From Streptomyces sp. ISL-94 (GTDB lineage: Bacteria; Actinomycetota; Actinomycetes; Streptomycetales; Streptomycetaceae), in NCBI RefSeq assembly GCF_018614075.1, contig NZ_JAGGOZ010000089.1, positions 1-39,612 on the forward strand: a stretch of 39,612 nucleotides of DNA, written 5' to 3'. This document shows, piece after piece, positions 7,080 to 15,479 of the stretch; position 1 is the stretch's first letter; each line of letters begins with the position of its first letter. The notes under the pieces were generated by a model. That model ran no database searches. It was not told the DNA's origin and saw only the letters and a list, made by a program, of their open reading frames with translations. Position numbers and translations under genes: made by a program.

Positions 7080-7607
7080 TCACAGCCACCCGCGCCGCTC
7101 GGTCAGAGCCGTTTGGATACGACGGGCTGTGGAGTCTCGAGGGGCTGGCTGGTCAACGGTCTTCAGGATGCACGCCCATTCGAGGATGATGGTGGCCATC
7201 ATCTCGGCCTCGTGCTCGCGTTCCTCGTCGTATGAAGTGCGTCCCAGGAGCCGCTTGACCACATCGAGCGAGATGCTCGGCATGATTGCGCCAAGCAGCG
7301 CATCGTCGAGCCCGCCGCTCTGGTGGTCGGCCAGGATGTGCCCGATCTCGTGCACGATGATGTGGTTCTGGTGGGCCCTGCTGGTTTCCTGCTGGTAGAA
7401 GATGTAGTCGGTGTTGTCGGTGGCGATCCACAGTCCATATGCGCCGTGCGCGGGCAGCCTGTAAGGGACCAGCTGTATGGGGCGGTTGCGGCGCTCCCCC
7501 AGAAGTCTGCACAGGACAGTGACGTTGAGTGGTGGCTGGACCCCCAGCGACCGGAGTTCGCGTTTGCAGCGCCGCCGTAACTCTCGATCTTTTAGCAATG
7601 TTTCCAT
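7080..7607 (-). CDS. ImmA/IrrE-type zinc metallopeptidase
   Basis: A 175-residue protein with the zincin motif HEIGH at residues 86-90 and a downstream acidic helix (EREHEAEMM, residues 129-137) that can supply the third metal ligand. ImmA/IrrE proteins cleave or inactivate XRE-family repressors, and an XRE gene lies immediately upstream (74 bases). I chose the ATG at 7607 because GGAGGA is placed just ahead of it; a longer form opening at 7649 has no such site. Codon 10 is TTA (7580-7578), so translation may depend on the bldA leucyl-tRNA. The gene is tightly coupled to the membrane protein gene downstream. Confidence 0.8.
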   Translation of the reverse strand: METLLKDRELRRRCKRELRSLGVQPPLNVTVLCRLLGERRNRPIQLVPYRLPAHGAYGLWIATDNTDYIFYQQETSRAHQNHIIVHEIGHILADHQSGGLDDALLGAIMPSISLDVVKRLLGRTSYDEEREHEAEMMATIILEWACILKTVDQPAPRDSTARRIQTALTERRGWL

Positions 7608-7681
7608 TCCTCCCCCATGCCTCACCGGCCTCACGCCTTCATGCAACATGAGTCGGCTTCGGACAGACAGGGGGAATCAGG

Positions 7682-8128
7682 TCATGATCGCGGCTCGTCC
7701 TTCGGCGCGCCCTGCGGCAGGCCCTCCAGGGCCCTTACATGCTCGATGAGTTCGCCGATCGAGCTCAGGCTCGCGGGGGAGAGTCCAGCGGCCCGCAGGG
7801 CGACGTGCTGGACGTTGGAGTCGCGCAGCGCCGCGAGCAGGGCGAGTTGCGTGTGCACGTCTGATGCGACCTGGTCGTCGAAGAAGTAGGCCGGAGGGAC
7901 GCCGAAGAACTTCGCGATCCCTTCGAGGTGTTTGAGCGTCGGATTGTCGCGCTGCCCCTTGCGGAGCAGCCAGATGTAGCTTCCGGAGATGGGTATTCCG
8001 GCTTCTGAAATGGCCCGAGCGACCTCTTCGGTGTTGTAAGGCTGACGGCCGCCCTGAACCACCGTTTCGAACAGATGATTGATCTTGTCGGCGAGGGTGA
8101 GTCTTGCTCCGCCGTCCATCTCGGCCAA
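7682..8128 (-). CDS. XRE-family transcriptional regulator
   Basis: A 148-residue protein. Residues 10-75 form a helix-turn-helix domain of the EspR/XRE style (EVARAISEAG, SYIWLLRKGQRDNPTLKHLEGIA split across the motif, FFGVPPAYFFD), and the C-terminal half is a helical, probably dimerising tail. The start is best placed at TTG 8128, preceded by GGGAGG at 7 bases; an ATG at 8119 is the alternative. It is the first gene of a four-gene minus-strand operon and is divergent from the large SARP at 8344, so it is well placed to control that activator and with it the phenazine genes. The neighbouring metallopeptidase probably controls it by proteolysis (inference). Confidence 0.8.
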   Translation of the reverse strand: MAEMDGGARLTLADKINHLFETVVQGGRQPYNTEEVARAISEAGIPISGSYIWLLRKGQRDNPTLKHLEGIAKFFGVPPAYFFDDQVASDVHTQLALLAALRDSNVQHVALRAAGLSPASLSSIGELIEHVRALEGLPQGAPKDEPRS

Positions 8129-8343
8129 GGCCGCACCTCCCTGTGTTGGGGGCAATCTAGTGGTATTGACCGAGATCGTCGATGGTAGAGGCCTGTTGAC
8201 ACCGGTCGGACTCGAGGCTAGCGTCCCCGTCCAGGTTGAACTTCGACTCATGTTGGACGCAATTCGACCTGGGGTCACCTGAGTTGGCGCGGCCTGCTCG
8301 ATGTGAGCCCCGAGAGGGCGTCCGCGCTCGGACGAGGGAAGAC
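8129..8343. promoter_or_regulatory. Divergent promoter region between XRE regulator and SARP
   Basis: A 215-base gap with no gene, expected to carry promoters in both directions. Visible structure: two copies of a GTTG-R-A...TTCGAC pattern (8235-8247 and 8252-8268), whose TTCGAC halves are 21 bases apart, or two helical turns. No convincing -35/-10 pair can be named by eye. Confidence 0.4.
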
Positions 8344-10245
8344 ATGGAACTTCGCATTCTCGGACCGATTGAAGCGCTGAACGACGGCCGAGCCCGGTCG
8401 CTCGGCGGGATGCGACCCAGAACCCTGCTGGCGGCACTGGTGATCGCTGGCGAGCGCGGGCTGGCTGAACATGAGATCCACCAGGTGTTATGGGGAACCG
8501 CTCCGCCCGCGACCGTGCGTGCCCAGGTGCACACGTACATCTCGCGGCTGCGCAAGGCGTTGGGAGACGCGGTGGAACTCGTCCGGTTGCCGAACGGGTA
8601 CGAGCTTATGTCGAGCGGCGCGACAGTGGACTACCTCGAGTTCGGGAGCCTCGCGGCCCGCGGCCGCGACGTCTTCGCAGCCGGGGGTATGGCCCAGGCC
8701 GCCAACCTGTTCACGGCCGCGCTCGGGCAGTGGCGCGGGCCGGCCCTCATCGGGGCCACGGAGTTCCTTGAGGCGTCGGAGGCCCCCCGGCTCGAGGAAC
8801 TCCGAATGTCCGTTATGGAGGAGAAAGCGGCCGCCGACCTCGCTCTCGGCCGTGCCCGGCGCGTTGTCGAAGAACTCGCCCCGTGTGTGGCACAGTTCCC
8901 CTTCCGCGAGGGGCTGAGGTCCCTGCTGATGACCGCACTCTCCCATTGTGGCCGACAAGCCGAGGCCATCACCGTCTACCACGAGGGCCGGTCGGTCCTG
9001 GCCGAACACCTCGGCGTGGATCCGGGAGACGAGCTGAACAGCACCTTCCAGTCCCTGCTCGCCGGTACCCTCATCGCGCGCCCGCCGCTTCCCGGGGGCG
9101 CGGACAATGCGGTCCGGCCCGAGGCTGTGTCCTCTCGCGAAGAGGCGTACACGGCGCTGCCAGCTGACCTCGTGGACTTTACCGGCCGGCACGCCGAACT
9201 GCGTCGGCTCAGGGAATGGCTGAAGCCCGCACCGGACGGCACCAGTTGCGCCGGGCCCGTCGTGGTCACCGGCCTGGCCGGGAGCGGTAAGACCGTACTG
9301 GCCGTGCGGGCCGCGTACGGGATCGCTCCCGCCTACCCCGACGGCAGGTTGTTCGTCCGCTGCCGTGACGCTTCGGGATACCGGCGTCCGCCGGCCGACA
9401 TCGCCGGAGACCTGCTGAGAGGGCTGGGTGAACAGGTGGACCCGACGGCGGGGTCGGAAGAGCGCGTGTGGCGATTACAGGCCCGGCTCACCCAGAGCCG
9501 CTGCCTGGTCGTTCTGGACGACGCCGCCGATGAGGCACAGGTGCACGCCCTGGTCCCGGGCAGCGGACAGACCCAGTTCTTGATCACCGGACGACCGAGG
9601 TTCGCCACGCTGCCCAGGGTGCGCGTCATGGCCTTGGGTGGCCTCCAGCCGCGCGAAGCGATGGACCTGCTCGACGGGATTACGACCGGCGTGGTCGGCT
9701 CCAAGGGCGACGCCGGGCGGTTGGTCCGCCTGTGCGATGGCCACCCCGCCGCCATTCGTGCCGTGGCGGCCCAGCTGATCGCCAAGCCCCACTGGACGCC
9801 CGCCCACCTCGCTGACCGATTGGCCGACCCCTGCCGCGACACCCTCGGCCTACTGCGGGTCGGTGAGCTCGATGTCGGCGCGACACTGCTGCGCAGTGCC
9901 GCCGAACTCCCGGAAGGCCCGCGCCGTGCCCTGCAGCGGCTGGCGCTGCTCCAGGCTCGGCGCATAACCGTACGGGTGGCGGCCGCCACGCTGGAACTGC
10001 CGGTGTCGCAGACCGAAGACCTTCTTGAACTTCTAGTGGACGCCCACATGCTGGGTGTTGCCGGATCGGCCGGCGAGGGCGGCTTCGTCTTCGAGCTGCC
10101 CGGCCTGCTGATGTGCCTGCTGACGGCCGATGGCGTGTACGGGGGCGCCAGGCATCTGCGAACCGAGGTCATCCGCTGGCAACCAGAGCCAAACAGAGCG
10201 CCACGTCCGGGGCTTCCTGCGGTGGCCGGCAGCCGTTGCGTATAG
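8344..10245 (+). CDS. SARP-family activator with NB-ARC domain
   Basis: A 633-residue regulator. Residues 1-90 are an OmpR-type winged helix (MELRILGPIEAL, RTLLAALVI, ISRLRKALG). Residues 95-245 are the bacterial transcriptional activation domain. Residues 290-560 are an NB-ARC ATPase with Walker A GLAGSGKT (310-317) and Walker B CLVVLDDA. It lacks the C-terminal tetratricopeptide part of AfsR-type proteins, so it is a mid-size SARP. The ATG at 8344 follows GAGGGAAG. Two leucines use TTA (8488-8490, codon 49, and 9475-9477, codon 378), so the gene should be bldA-dependent. Its stop codon lies within heptamer direct repeats upstream of phzB. It is the best candidate for the cluster's pathway-specific activator. 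Confidence 0.85.
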   Translation: MELRILGPIEALNDGRARSLGGMRPRTLLAALVIAGERGLAEHEIHQVLWGTAPPATVRAQVHTYISRLRKALGDAVELVRLPNGYELMSSGATVDYLEFGSLAARGRDVFAAGGMAQAANLFTAALGQWRGPALIGATEFLEASEAPRLEELRMSVMEEKAAADLALGRARRVVEELAPCVAQFPFREGLRSLLMTALSHCGRQAEAITVYHEGRSVLAEHLGVDPGDELNSTFQSLLAGTLIARPPLPGGADNAVRPEAVSSREEAYTALPADLVDFTGRHAELRRLREWLKPAPDGTSCAGPVVVTGLAGSGKTVLAVRAAYGIAPAYPDGRLFVRCRDASGYRRPPADIAGDLLRGLGEQVDPTAGSEERVWRLQARLTQSRCLVVLDDAADEAQVHALVPGSGQTQFLITGRPRFATLPRVRVMALGGLQPREAMDLLDGITTGVVGSKGDAGRLVRLCDGHPAAIRAVAAQLIAKPHWTPAHLADRLADPCRDTLGLLRVGELDVGATLLRSAAELPEGPRRALQRLALLQARRITVRVAAATLELPVSQTEDLLELLVDAHMLGVAGSAGEGGFVFELPGLLMCLLTADGVYGGARHLRTEVIRWQPEPNRAPRPGLPAVAGSRCV

Positions 10246-10339
10246 CCGCTGTATAGCGACCGACAGTCGATATATAGCGTCCTTTCAGATCATCTATCCG
10301 TCAGTAGATCCGTGTGTCCCCTTCACAGGAGGTTCTGTC
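10240..10339 (+). promoter_or_regulatory. Putative SARP-binding repeats and phzB promoter/leader
   Basis: RTATAGC heptamers lie at 10240, 10251 and 10272: spacings 11 and 21, i.e. one and about two helical turns. SARP regulators typically bind such direct repeats just ahead of the -10 box. The first copy contains the TAG stop of the SARP gene. A ribosome-binding site AGGAGG (10327-10332) sits 7 bases before the GTG start of phzB. The -10 element cannot be fixed by eye. Confidence 0.5.
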
Positions 10340-10828
10340 GTGTCCGACGCCACGCCTAGTCCAGGCTTCACCGACCGTGCGGAACTCCGGCGCGCCAACC
10401 GGGCTACGGTCGAGAAGTACATGCAGACCACGGGTCAGGACCGCCTCAAGCGCCACCTGCTCTTCGTCGAGGCGGGGGAGGGCGGCCTATGGACGGCCGA
10501 CACGCCCGAACCCATCGTCATCCGGGGCCGCGATCGGCTGGCGGAACATGCCGTTTGGTCCCTTGAATGCTTCCCCGACTGGGTGTGGTTCAACATCCAG
10601 ATCTTTGAGACACAGGACCCCAACCGATTCTGGGTGGAGTGTGACGGTGAGGGGGCGATCCACTTCCCTGGCTACGAGCCCGGCCACTACAAGAACCATT
10701 TCCTCCATTCCTTCCTGCTGGACCGCGGGAAGATCGTGCAGAACCGCGAGTTCATGAACCCCTTCCACCAGCTGCGGGCGCTTGGCATCGAGGTGCCCGT
10801 GGTCCGGCGTGAAGGGATCCCCACGTGA
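10340..10828 (+). CDS. phzB: PhzB/PhzA-type phenazine biosynthesis protein
   Basis: A 162-residue SnoaL/ketosteroid-isomerase-fold protein, very close in pattern to Pseudomonas PhzA/PhzB: ELRRANRATVEKYMQTTGQD, LAEHAVWSLECFPDW, FWVECDGEG and LRALGIEVPVVRREGIPT are all recognisable. It catalyses or guides the condensation of two molecules of the PhzF product (6-amino-5-oxocyclohex-2-ene-1-carboxylate) to the tricyclic phenazine precursor. Family catalytic residues His and Glu (His73/Glu140 in the Burkholderia protein) correspond to His70 and Glu137. GTG start with an ideal AGGAGG site. It is the first gene of a plus-strand operon phzB-small ORF-phzG-phzF, with a GTGA overlap to the next gene. 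Only one PhzA/B copy is present in this window. Confidence 0.93.
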   Translation: MSDATPSPGFTDRAELRRANRATVEKYMQTTGQDRLKRHLLFVEAGEGGLWTADTPEPIVIRGRDRLAEHAVWSLECFPDWVWFNIQIFETQDPNRFWVECDGEGAIHFPGYEPGHYKNHFLHSFLLDRGKIVQNREFMNPFHQLRALGIEVPVVRREGIPT

Positions 10829-11166
10829 AGGCCATGATCGCGTGGTGGGATCTCACGCAGTCTGACCAGACCATCGAGTCGTTGCACGGCTTCCTGAGTG
10901 ACGAGGCCGTCGCAGCCTGGTCCGACCAGCCCGGACTGGTGCTGAAGCTGTGGATCGCCGACGACGAGAACAATCGCTGGGGAGCGGTCCTGGTCTGGGA
11001 GTCCACCGATGCAGCTGCACCGCCGCACCCACGCAGCGCCGCCGAGCTGATCGGCTATGCGCCCACTCACCGCACCTGGTTCGACATCGAGGCGACCGCC
11101 GTCGGATGGCGCGACCTGTCCTCCCTCGCCGGCCTGGGCCGGGCCCTGGAGGTATCGGAACGATGA
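10825..11166 (+). CDS. Small conserved protein, probable dimeric alpha/beta-barrel fold
   Basis: A 113-residue protein that begins MKAMIAWWDLTQSDQTIESL and is predicted to alternate strands and helices (IAWWDL, VLKLWIADDE, WGAVLVWEST, THRTWFDIEATA). This resembles YdhR/antibiotic-monooxygenase-type dimeric barrels. I do not recognise a named family. It is joined to phzB by a GTGA overlap and to phzG by an ATGA overlap, so it is translated in fixed proportion with two core phenazine enzymes. It probably acts on an unstable intermediate between condensation and oxidation, or helps direct mono- versus dicarboxylate formation. That role is inference. Confidence 0.65.
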   Translation: MKAMIAWWDLTQSDQTIESLHGFLSDEAVAAWSDQPGLVLKLWIADDENNRWGAVLVWESTDAAAPPHPRSAAELIGYAPTHRTWFDIEATAVGWRDLSSLAGLGRALEVSER

Positions 11167-11795
11167 CGACGACATCGAGCGAGCCCACCGGTCCGGCCCC
11201 CGTCCGCGAATCGGAGGAGTTCCGTACACCTCTGGCAGACCCGCTCGCCCTTCTGCGCAGCTGGCTCGACCGGGCCGGGGATGAGGTCCGCGAACCGGGC
11301 GCGCTCGCTCTGGCGACCACCAGCGCGGACGGCCGATCCTCCAGCCGGATCGTTCAGCTCAACTCTCTGTCCGATGTGGGCCTCGTCTTCACCAGCCATC
11401 TAGGAAGCCCCAAGGCTCGTGAACTCGCAGCTCAGCCCTGGGCGTCCGGCGTGCTCTACTGGCGCGAGAGCGGCCGGCAGATCGTCGTATCCGGCCCCGT
11501 CGAGCAGCTACCCGTCGCGACCTCGGACGCCCTGTGGGCGGCCCGTCCCGTCAGTACACACGCCATGTCGGTCGCGTCACGGCAGAGCGAGGTGCTGGAG
11601 GACGTCGAAGCCCTGCGCGCCGATGCCGTGCGGCTGGCCGCACTCGGCCCGCTGCCCAGGCCCGAGCCGTTCGTGGGTTACCAACTGGTCCCGCACAGCC
11701 TGGAGTTCTGGGAGTCGAGCCCCGATCGGCTGCACCGCCGCCTGCGCTACGAGCGTCAGGGGGATACCTGGTCGGTGCTGAGACTCCAGCCGTGA
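11163..11795 (+). CDS. phzG: PhzG-type flavin-dependent phenazine oxidase
   Basis: A 210-residue protein of the pyridoxamine-phosphate-oxidase fold: ALALATTSADGRSSSRIVQL, VFTSHLGSPKARELA, SGVLYWRESGRQIVVSGPVE split over the FMN and dimer regions, and a C-terminal EFWESSPDRLHRRLRY. PhzG enzymes bind FMN and oxidise hexahydro- and tetrahydrophenazine carboxylates to the aromatic-level products. In doing so they influence whether the 1-carboxylate or the 1,6-dicarboxylate accumulates. Start ATG overlaps the preceding stop. A 110-base gap separates it from phzF. It is distinct from the other PPOX-fold gene at 230-703. Confidence 0.9.
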   Translation: MTTTSSEPTGPAPVRESEEFRTPLADPLALLRSWLDRAGDEVREPGALALATTSADGRSSSRIVQLNSLSDVGLVFTSHLGSPKARELAAQPWASGVLYWRESGRQIVVSGPVEQLPVATSDALWAARPVSTHAMSVASRQSEVLEDVEALRADAVRLAALGPLPRPEPFVGYQLVPHSLEFWESSPDRLHRRLRYERQGDTWSVLRLQP

Positions 11796-11905
11796 CCCCC
11801 GTGCGCGCCGAGTGGCAGTCGGTATGGATCCGGCAGCCACCGGCCGCGCCATGGCCTGAGCGCCTTGCTCCCCGCCCTGCTCGAAGCGAACGGAACTCAC
11901 TGACC

Positions 11906-12742
11906 ATGCGCCAGTACGTCGTCGCGGACGCCTTCACCGACAGGCCGCTCGAAGGGAACCCGGTTGCCGTCTACTTGGACGCTGCGGACCTCACTGCACA
12001 TCAGATGCAGTGTATCGCTCGCGAGATGAACCTCTCGGAGACCACCTTCGTCCTGCCGCCCGAGCACGGCGGCCACGCCCGCATCCGGATCTTCACTCCC
12101 GTCAACGAGCTGCCGTTCGCCGGTCATCCCATGCTCGGCACCGCCCAGGTCCTCGGCGAGGAATGGCAGGCCGGCAGTCTGCTGCTGGAGACCGCCATGG
12201 GTCACATCCCGGTGGAGTTGGAGCGTACTGGCGACCGGATCACCCGCGTCCGGATGTGCCAGCCGATACCCACATGGGAGCCGTATCAGGAGACGCCCAA
12301 ACTCCTTGCCGCCCTCGGCCTGCGCGACTCAACCCTTCCGGTAGACGTCTACTGCAACGGCCCTCGCCACGTCCTGGTCGGCCTGTCAAGCGTCGCGGCC
12401 CTCGCCGCCCTGCGCCCCGACCACCGTGCCCTGACCGCGTTCCCGGATATGGCCGTCAACTGTTTCGCCGGCAGCGGCAGCACCTGGCGCACCCGCATGT
12501 TCTCACCGGCGTATGGCGTGGTCGAGGACGCCGCCACCGGATCCGCGTCCGGACCGCTGGCCATTCATCTGGCCCGGCACGGTCTGATCGAGGACGGTAC
12601 GGAGATCGAGATCGTTCAGGGCGCCTGGATGGGCCGCCCGTCCGCCATGTACGCGCGGGCGACCCGTGAGGGCAGCCGCGTCACGTCGGTCGAGATGAGC
12701 GGAAGCGCGGTTACTGTCGCGCGCGGAACTCTCCTGCTCTGA
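11906..12742 (+). CDS. phzF: PhzF isomerase
   Basis: A 278-residue protein, the same length as characterised PhzF. It isomerises trans-2,3-dihydro-3-hydroxyanthranilate (DHHA) to the reactive aminoketone that dimerises to the phenazine skeleton. Hallmarks of the family are in place: catalytic Glu45 in NLSETTFVLP, His74 in FAGHPMLGTA, and the Asp-containing VEDAATGSASGP in the second half. The two halves show the diaminopimelate-epimerase-like internal duplication. I chose the ATG at 11906 because MRQYVVADAFTDRPLEGNPV is the conserved start; a longer in-frame opening from 11534 overlaps phzG and is not used. The LuxR-family regulator follows after 37 bases. Confidence 0.93.
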   Translation: MRQYVVADAFTDRPLEGNPVAVYLDAADLTAHQMQCIAREMNLSETTFVLPPEHGGHARIRIFTPVNELPFAGHPMLGTAQVLGEEWQAGSLLLETAMGHIPVELERTGDRITRVRMCQPIPTWEPYQETPKLLAALGLRDSTLPVDVYCNGPRHVLVGLSSVAALAALRPDHRALTAFPDMAVNCFAGSGSTWRTRMFSPAYGVVEDAATGSASGPLAIHLARHGLIEDGTEIEIVQGAWMGRPSAMYARATREGSRVTSVEMSGSAVTVARGTLLL

Positions 12743-12779
12743 CGGTCCGGACACACCGAGGGAAACGGAGGGCACAGCC

Positions 12780-15437
12780 ATGCCCTGGGGGATCGCTACC
12801 TCCGCAGACTGGCCGACAGCGGGCCGGGAAACCGAACTCGGCCATGTGGAAAGGGTGCTCGCCGGACCACGAGGGGTCCTTCTCAGCGGCGAATGGGGGG
12901 TAGGCAAGAGCCGACTCCTGCAGGCCGTGCTGGAGCGGGCGGCGGCGGGCGGCGCCCCGACGCGGTGGGTGAGCGGTGCCGTCCCGACCGGCGCGAGTGG
13001 CTCCTTGGCAGACGTCCTCAAGGAATTCCCGCGCGTGCCCCAGGGGTCGCCCGCTGCCCCGCTGGTGCTCGGCCTCGACGACGCGCACCTGATCGACTCG
13101 GCCGTCGCGGCCTGCCTGTACGCGCTTGTCCGGGACGGTCGGCTCAGGCTGGTCGCGGCAGTCCTCTCGGGCGTGGCCATGCCCGGTGACATCAGTGCCC
13201 TGTGGGTCGAGCATCTCGTCGAACGCGTTGAAGTGCCCCACCTAGACCGGACCGCGACTGCGAAGGTGCTCCAGTCCCGGCTCGGCGGCCAGCCGTCGGC
13301 CGACTCCATGGAGCGGCTGTGGTCTGCCACGCGCGGTAATGCCCTGCTTCTCCGCGAACTGACTGACGCTGCCCTCGCAACCGGAACCCTCCGTAACGAG
13401 GGCTCCATCTGGAAGTGGCGGGGAGAGCTGCCGGCCGATCCCACGGACCGGCCGGCGGCCCTGGTCCAGCTGCGTCTGGGTGCCCTGCGGCCGGACGAAC
13501 GTGAACTTGTCCAACTCGTCGCGCTGGGCGAACCGTTGGAGGCGGACCTGCCTGTCGCTACAGGACTGGCCCATGCCGCCGAGTCACTCAATCGCCGCGG
13601 CCTCGTCGTGACCGAACGCGCTGGCCGCAGGCTGCGTCTGCGGCTCGCCTACCCTCTGTACTCGGCGGTGGTGCTGCGCGCCATGCCGGAACTCGAAGGC
13701 CGCCGGCTGCGCCGTCAACTCGCCGACGCCATCGAGGGCGTGGGCATGCGCCGTCAGGAGGATGTCCCCCGCGTGGTCGACCTCCGGCTCGCCGCCGGCC
13801 AGATACCTCCCGCCGAGCAGCTGCGGGCCGCCGCCGAACACGCTCTGCGCCGCTTCGACTTCGGCAGGGCCGAGGCTCTGGCGCGAACCGTCCTGTCGCA
13901 GGTGGACAGCCCCGACGGTCTTGCCACAGTCCCTGTGCGGCTCGTCCTCGGGCAGGCCCTTCAGGGCCAAGGGCGGCATCGCGAAGCGGAGCGGGTGTTC
14001 GCGAGTGTCCCCGACCGGTCATCGGGCAGGAGCGAGAAGGCCCTTGCCATCCGGGCGGTGAACATGGCCTTCGGGCTGGGCCGCACGGCCGAGGCCGTGG
14101 GCATCGTCGAAGGTGGCCTGGTCAGCGCGCGGGGCCGGGGCAGACTCCGGCTGTTAGGCGCCCGCAGCCTGCTCGGGTTGCTCGAGGACCGGTTCGAGGA
14201 CGTCTCCGACGCAGCGGGGACCGCGCGGTTCCCTCGCGATGCCGCCCGTGAGAGCCTGGTCATCGTCCCTGCGGCCTTCGCCCTGGTCGAGCGCGGCGAC
14301 CCCGCGACGGGCGTCCGTCTGCTGTCCGAGTTGCCCCTGGATCAAGACAAGCGTCACAGCTCCGTAGATACGGCCGCCCAGTGGATGCGGACGTACGCCG
14401 CTCTCCACACGACTGGCGTCGCCGCGGCCGCCGCCCGCCTCGGCGGTATGCATTGGTGGGACGAAGGCGATCCGCAGGGCCGGGTGCGCGCCGCACTGCT
14501 GCGCGTCCGGCTGCACCGCGCCCGCGGCCACTGGGACGCGGCCGTGGAGGAACTGCGCAGGGCCGCCGCCGTGGATGAGGTCCCCGACTGGCTCGCGGCC
14601 CCTTCCTGGACACTGGCCCAGCTCGCCGCAGCCCTTGCCGAGGCGGGCGAGCACGCAGAGGCCGTACGCACCCTCGTCGAAGTCCGTTCACTGGAGGGTC
14701 AGGGCGTCGGCTATCCATTGGCGCAGGACGGGACGGCCATCGAATCAGCCCTGGTGCACGCTCATGTCGGCGACCGTGCCCGGGCCGTGCATCTTGCCTT
14801 GTCGGTCGCCGCGACGGCCGGTAGGGCCGGACGGCGTGCCCAGGAGGTCGCGGCGCTTCATCTTGCTGCCCGGCTGGGCGCCACCGAAGAGGCCGTGGCA
14901 GCGCTGCCGGACGGCTCCGGGCTGTCCGGTACGACGGATCTTCAGGCCCGGCACGTACGGGCGCTGGCCTTGCGGGACGGTGGCGCGCTTGAGGAGCTCG
15001 CCGAACGCTGCGCGGCCCTGGGCTTTCACCCACTCGCTGCTGAGGCCGCCGCGCAGGCCGCCCAGGTCCACCAGGTCGGTGGCCGGCAGAGCCGTAGTCG
15101 CGCCGCCCGGCTGCTGTGCCAGGAGATCACGGCTTCCACGGGGGTGACTCTGCCGCCGTGGGTCGCTGCACCCGGTGGCAGCCGCACCGCTCTCACCACC
15201 GCCCTGACCGTCCGGGAGCGTGAGGTCGCCGCCCTGGTGGCGGCGGGTCTGAGCAACCAGGAGGTCGCTGACCGGCTGTACGTGTCGGTCCGCACCGTCG
15301 AGAACCATCTGCACCGCACCTATGGAAAGCTGGGGATCACCGCTCGTTCGGAGCTGGCCCACCGGCTCGATCCCGGGGGGCCGCAGCGGAAAGCGGGCGG
15401 CACCCGCTCTAGGCTCGCGGGCCGCCGCCGCTCCTGA
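12780..15437 (+). CDS. LAL-type LuxR-family regulator (large ATP-binding)
   Basis: An 885-residue regulator. Walker A GEWGVGKS lies at residues 37-44, and a Walker B-like VLGLDDAH follows near 100. A long helical, tetratricopeptide-like middle precedes a C-terminal LuxR helix-turn-helix at about 805-870 (LTVREREVAALVAAGLSNQEV, then VRTVENHLHRTYGKLGI). Such proteins activate secondary metabolite operons in response to an unknown ligand. The start at 12780 follows GGAGG. One leucine (codon 459, TTA at 14154-14156) is a bldA codon. It stands at the end of the phzB-G-F operon, convergent with phzC (42-base gap), between the two phenazine operons it may control. Confidence 0.85.
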   Translation: MPWGIATSADWPTAGRETELGHVERVLAGPRGVLLSGEWGVGKSRLLQAVLERAAAGGAPTRWVSGAVPTGASGSLADVLKEFPRVPQGSPAAPLVLGLDDAHLIDSAVAACLYALVRDGRLRLVAAVLSGVAMPGDISALWVEHLVERVEVPHLDRTATAKVLQSRLGGQPSADSMERLWSATRGNALLLRELTDAALATGTLRNEGSIWKWRGELPADPTDRPAALVQLRLGALRPDERELVQLVALGEPLEADLPVATGLAHAAESLNRRGLVVTERAGRRLRLRLAYPLYSAVVLRAMPELEGRRLRRQLADAIEGVGMRRQEDVPRVVDLRLAAGQIPPAEQLRAAAEHALRRFDFGRAEALARTVLSQVDSPDGLATVPVRLVLGQALQGQGRHREAERVFASVPDRSSGRSEKALAIRAVNMAFGLGRTAEAVGIVEGGLVSARGRGRLRLLGARSLLGLLEDRFEDVSDAAGTARFPRDAARESLVIVPAAFALVERGDPATGVRLLSELPLDQDKRHSSVDTAAQWMRTYAALHTTGVAAAAARLGGMHWWDEGDPQGRVRAALLRVRLHRARGHWDAAVEELRRAAAVDEVPDWLAAPSWTLAQLAAALAEAGEHAEAVRTLVEVRSLEGQGVGYPLAQDGTAIESALVHAHVGDRARAVHLALSVAATAGRAGRRAQEVAALHLAARLGATEEAVAALPDGSGLSGTTDLQARHVRALALRDGGALEELAERCAALGFHPLAAEAAAQAAQVHQVGGRQSRSRAARLLCQEITASTGVTLPPWVAAPGGSRTALTTALTVREREVAALVAAGLSNQEVADRLYVSVRTVENHLHRTYGKLGITARSELAHRLDPGGPQRKAGGTRSRLAGRRRS

Positions 15438-15479
15438 CGGTCGCCACGATTGGTGGTGCGGGCCGCTCGCTGTCTGCCG

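Noticed and set aside
10130..10340. Longer phzB starting at 10130
   Set aside because: It would overlap the SARP gene. The GTG at 10340 has a perfect ribosome-binding site and gives the family N-terminus.
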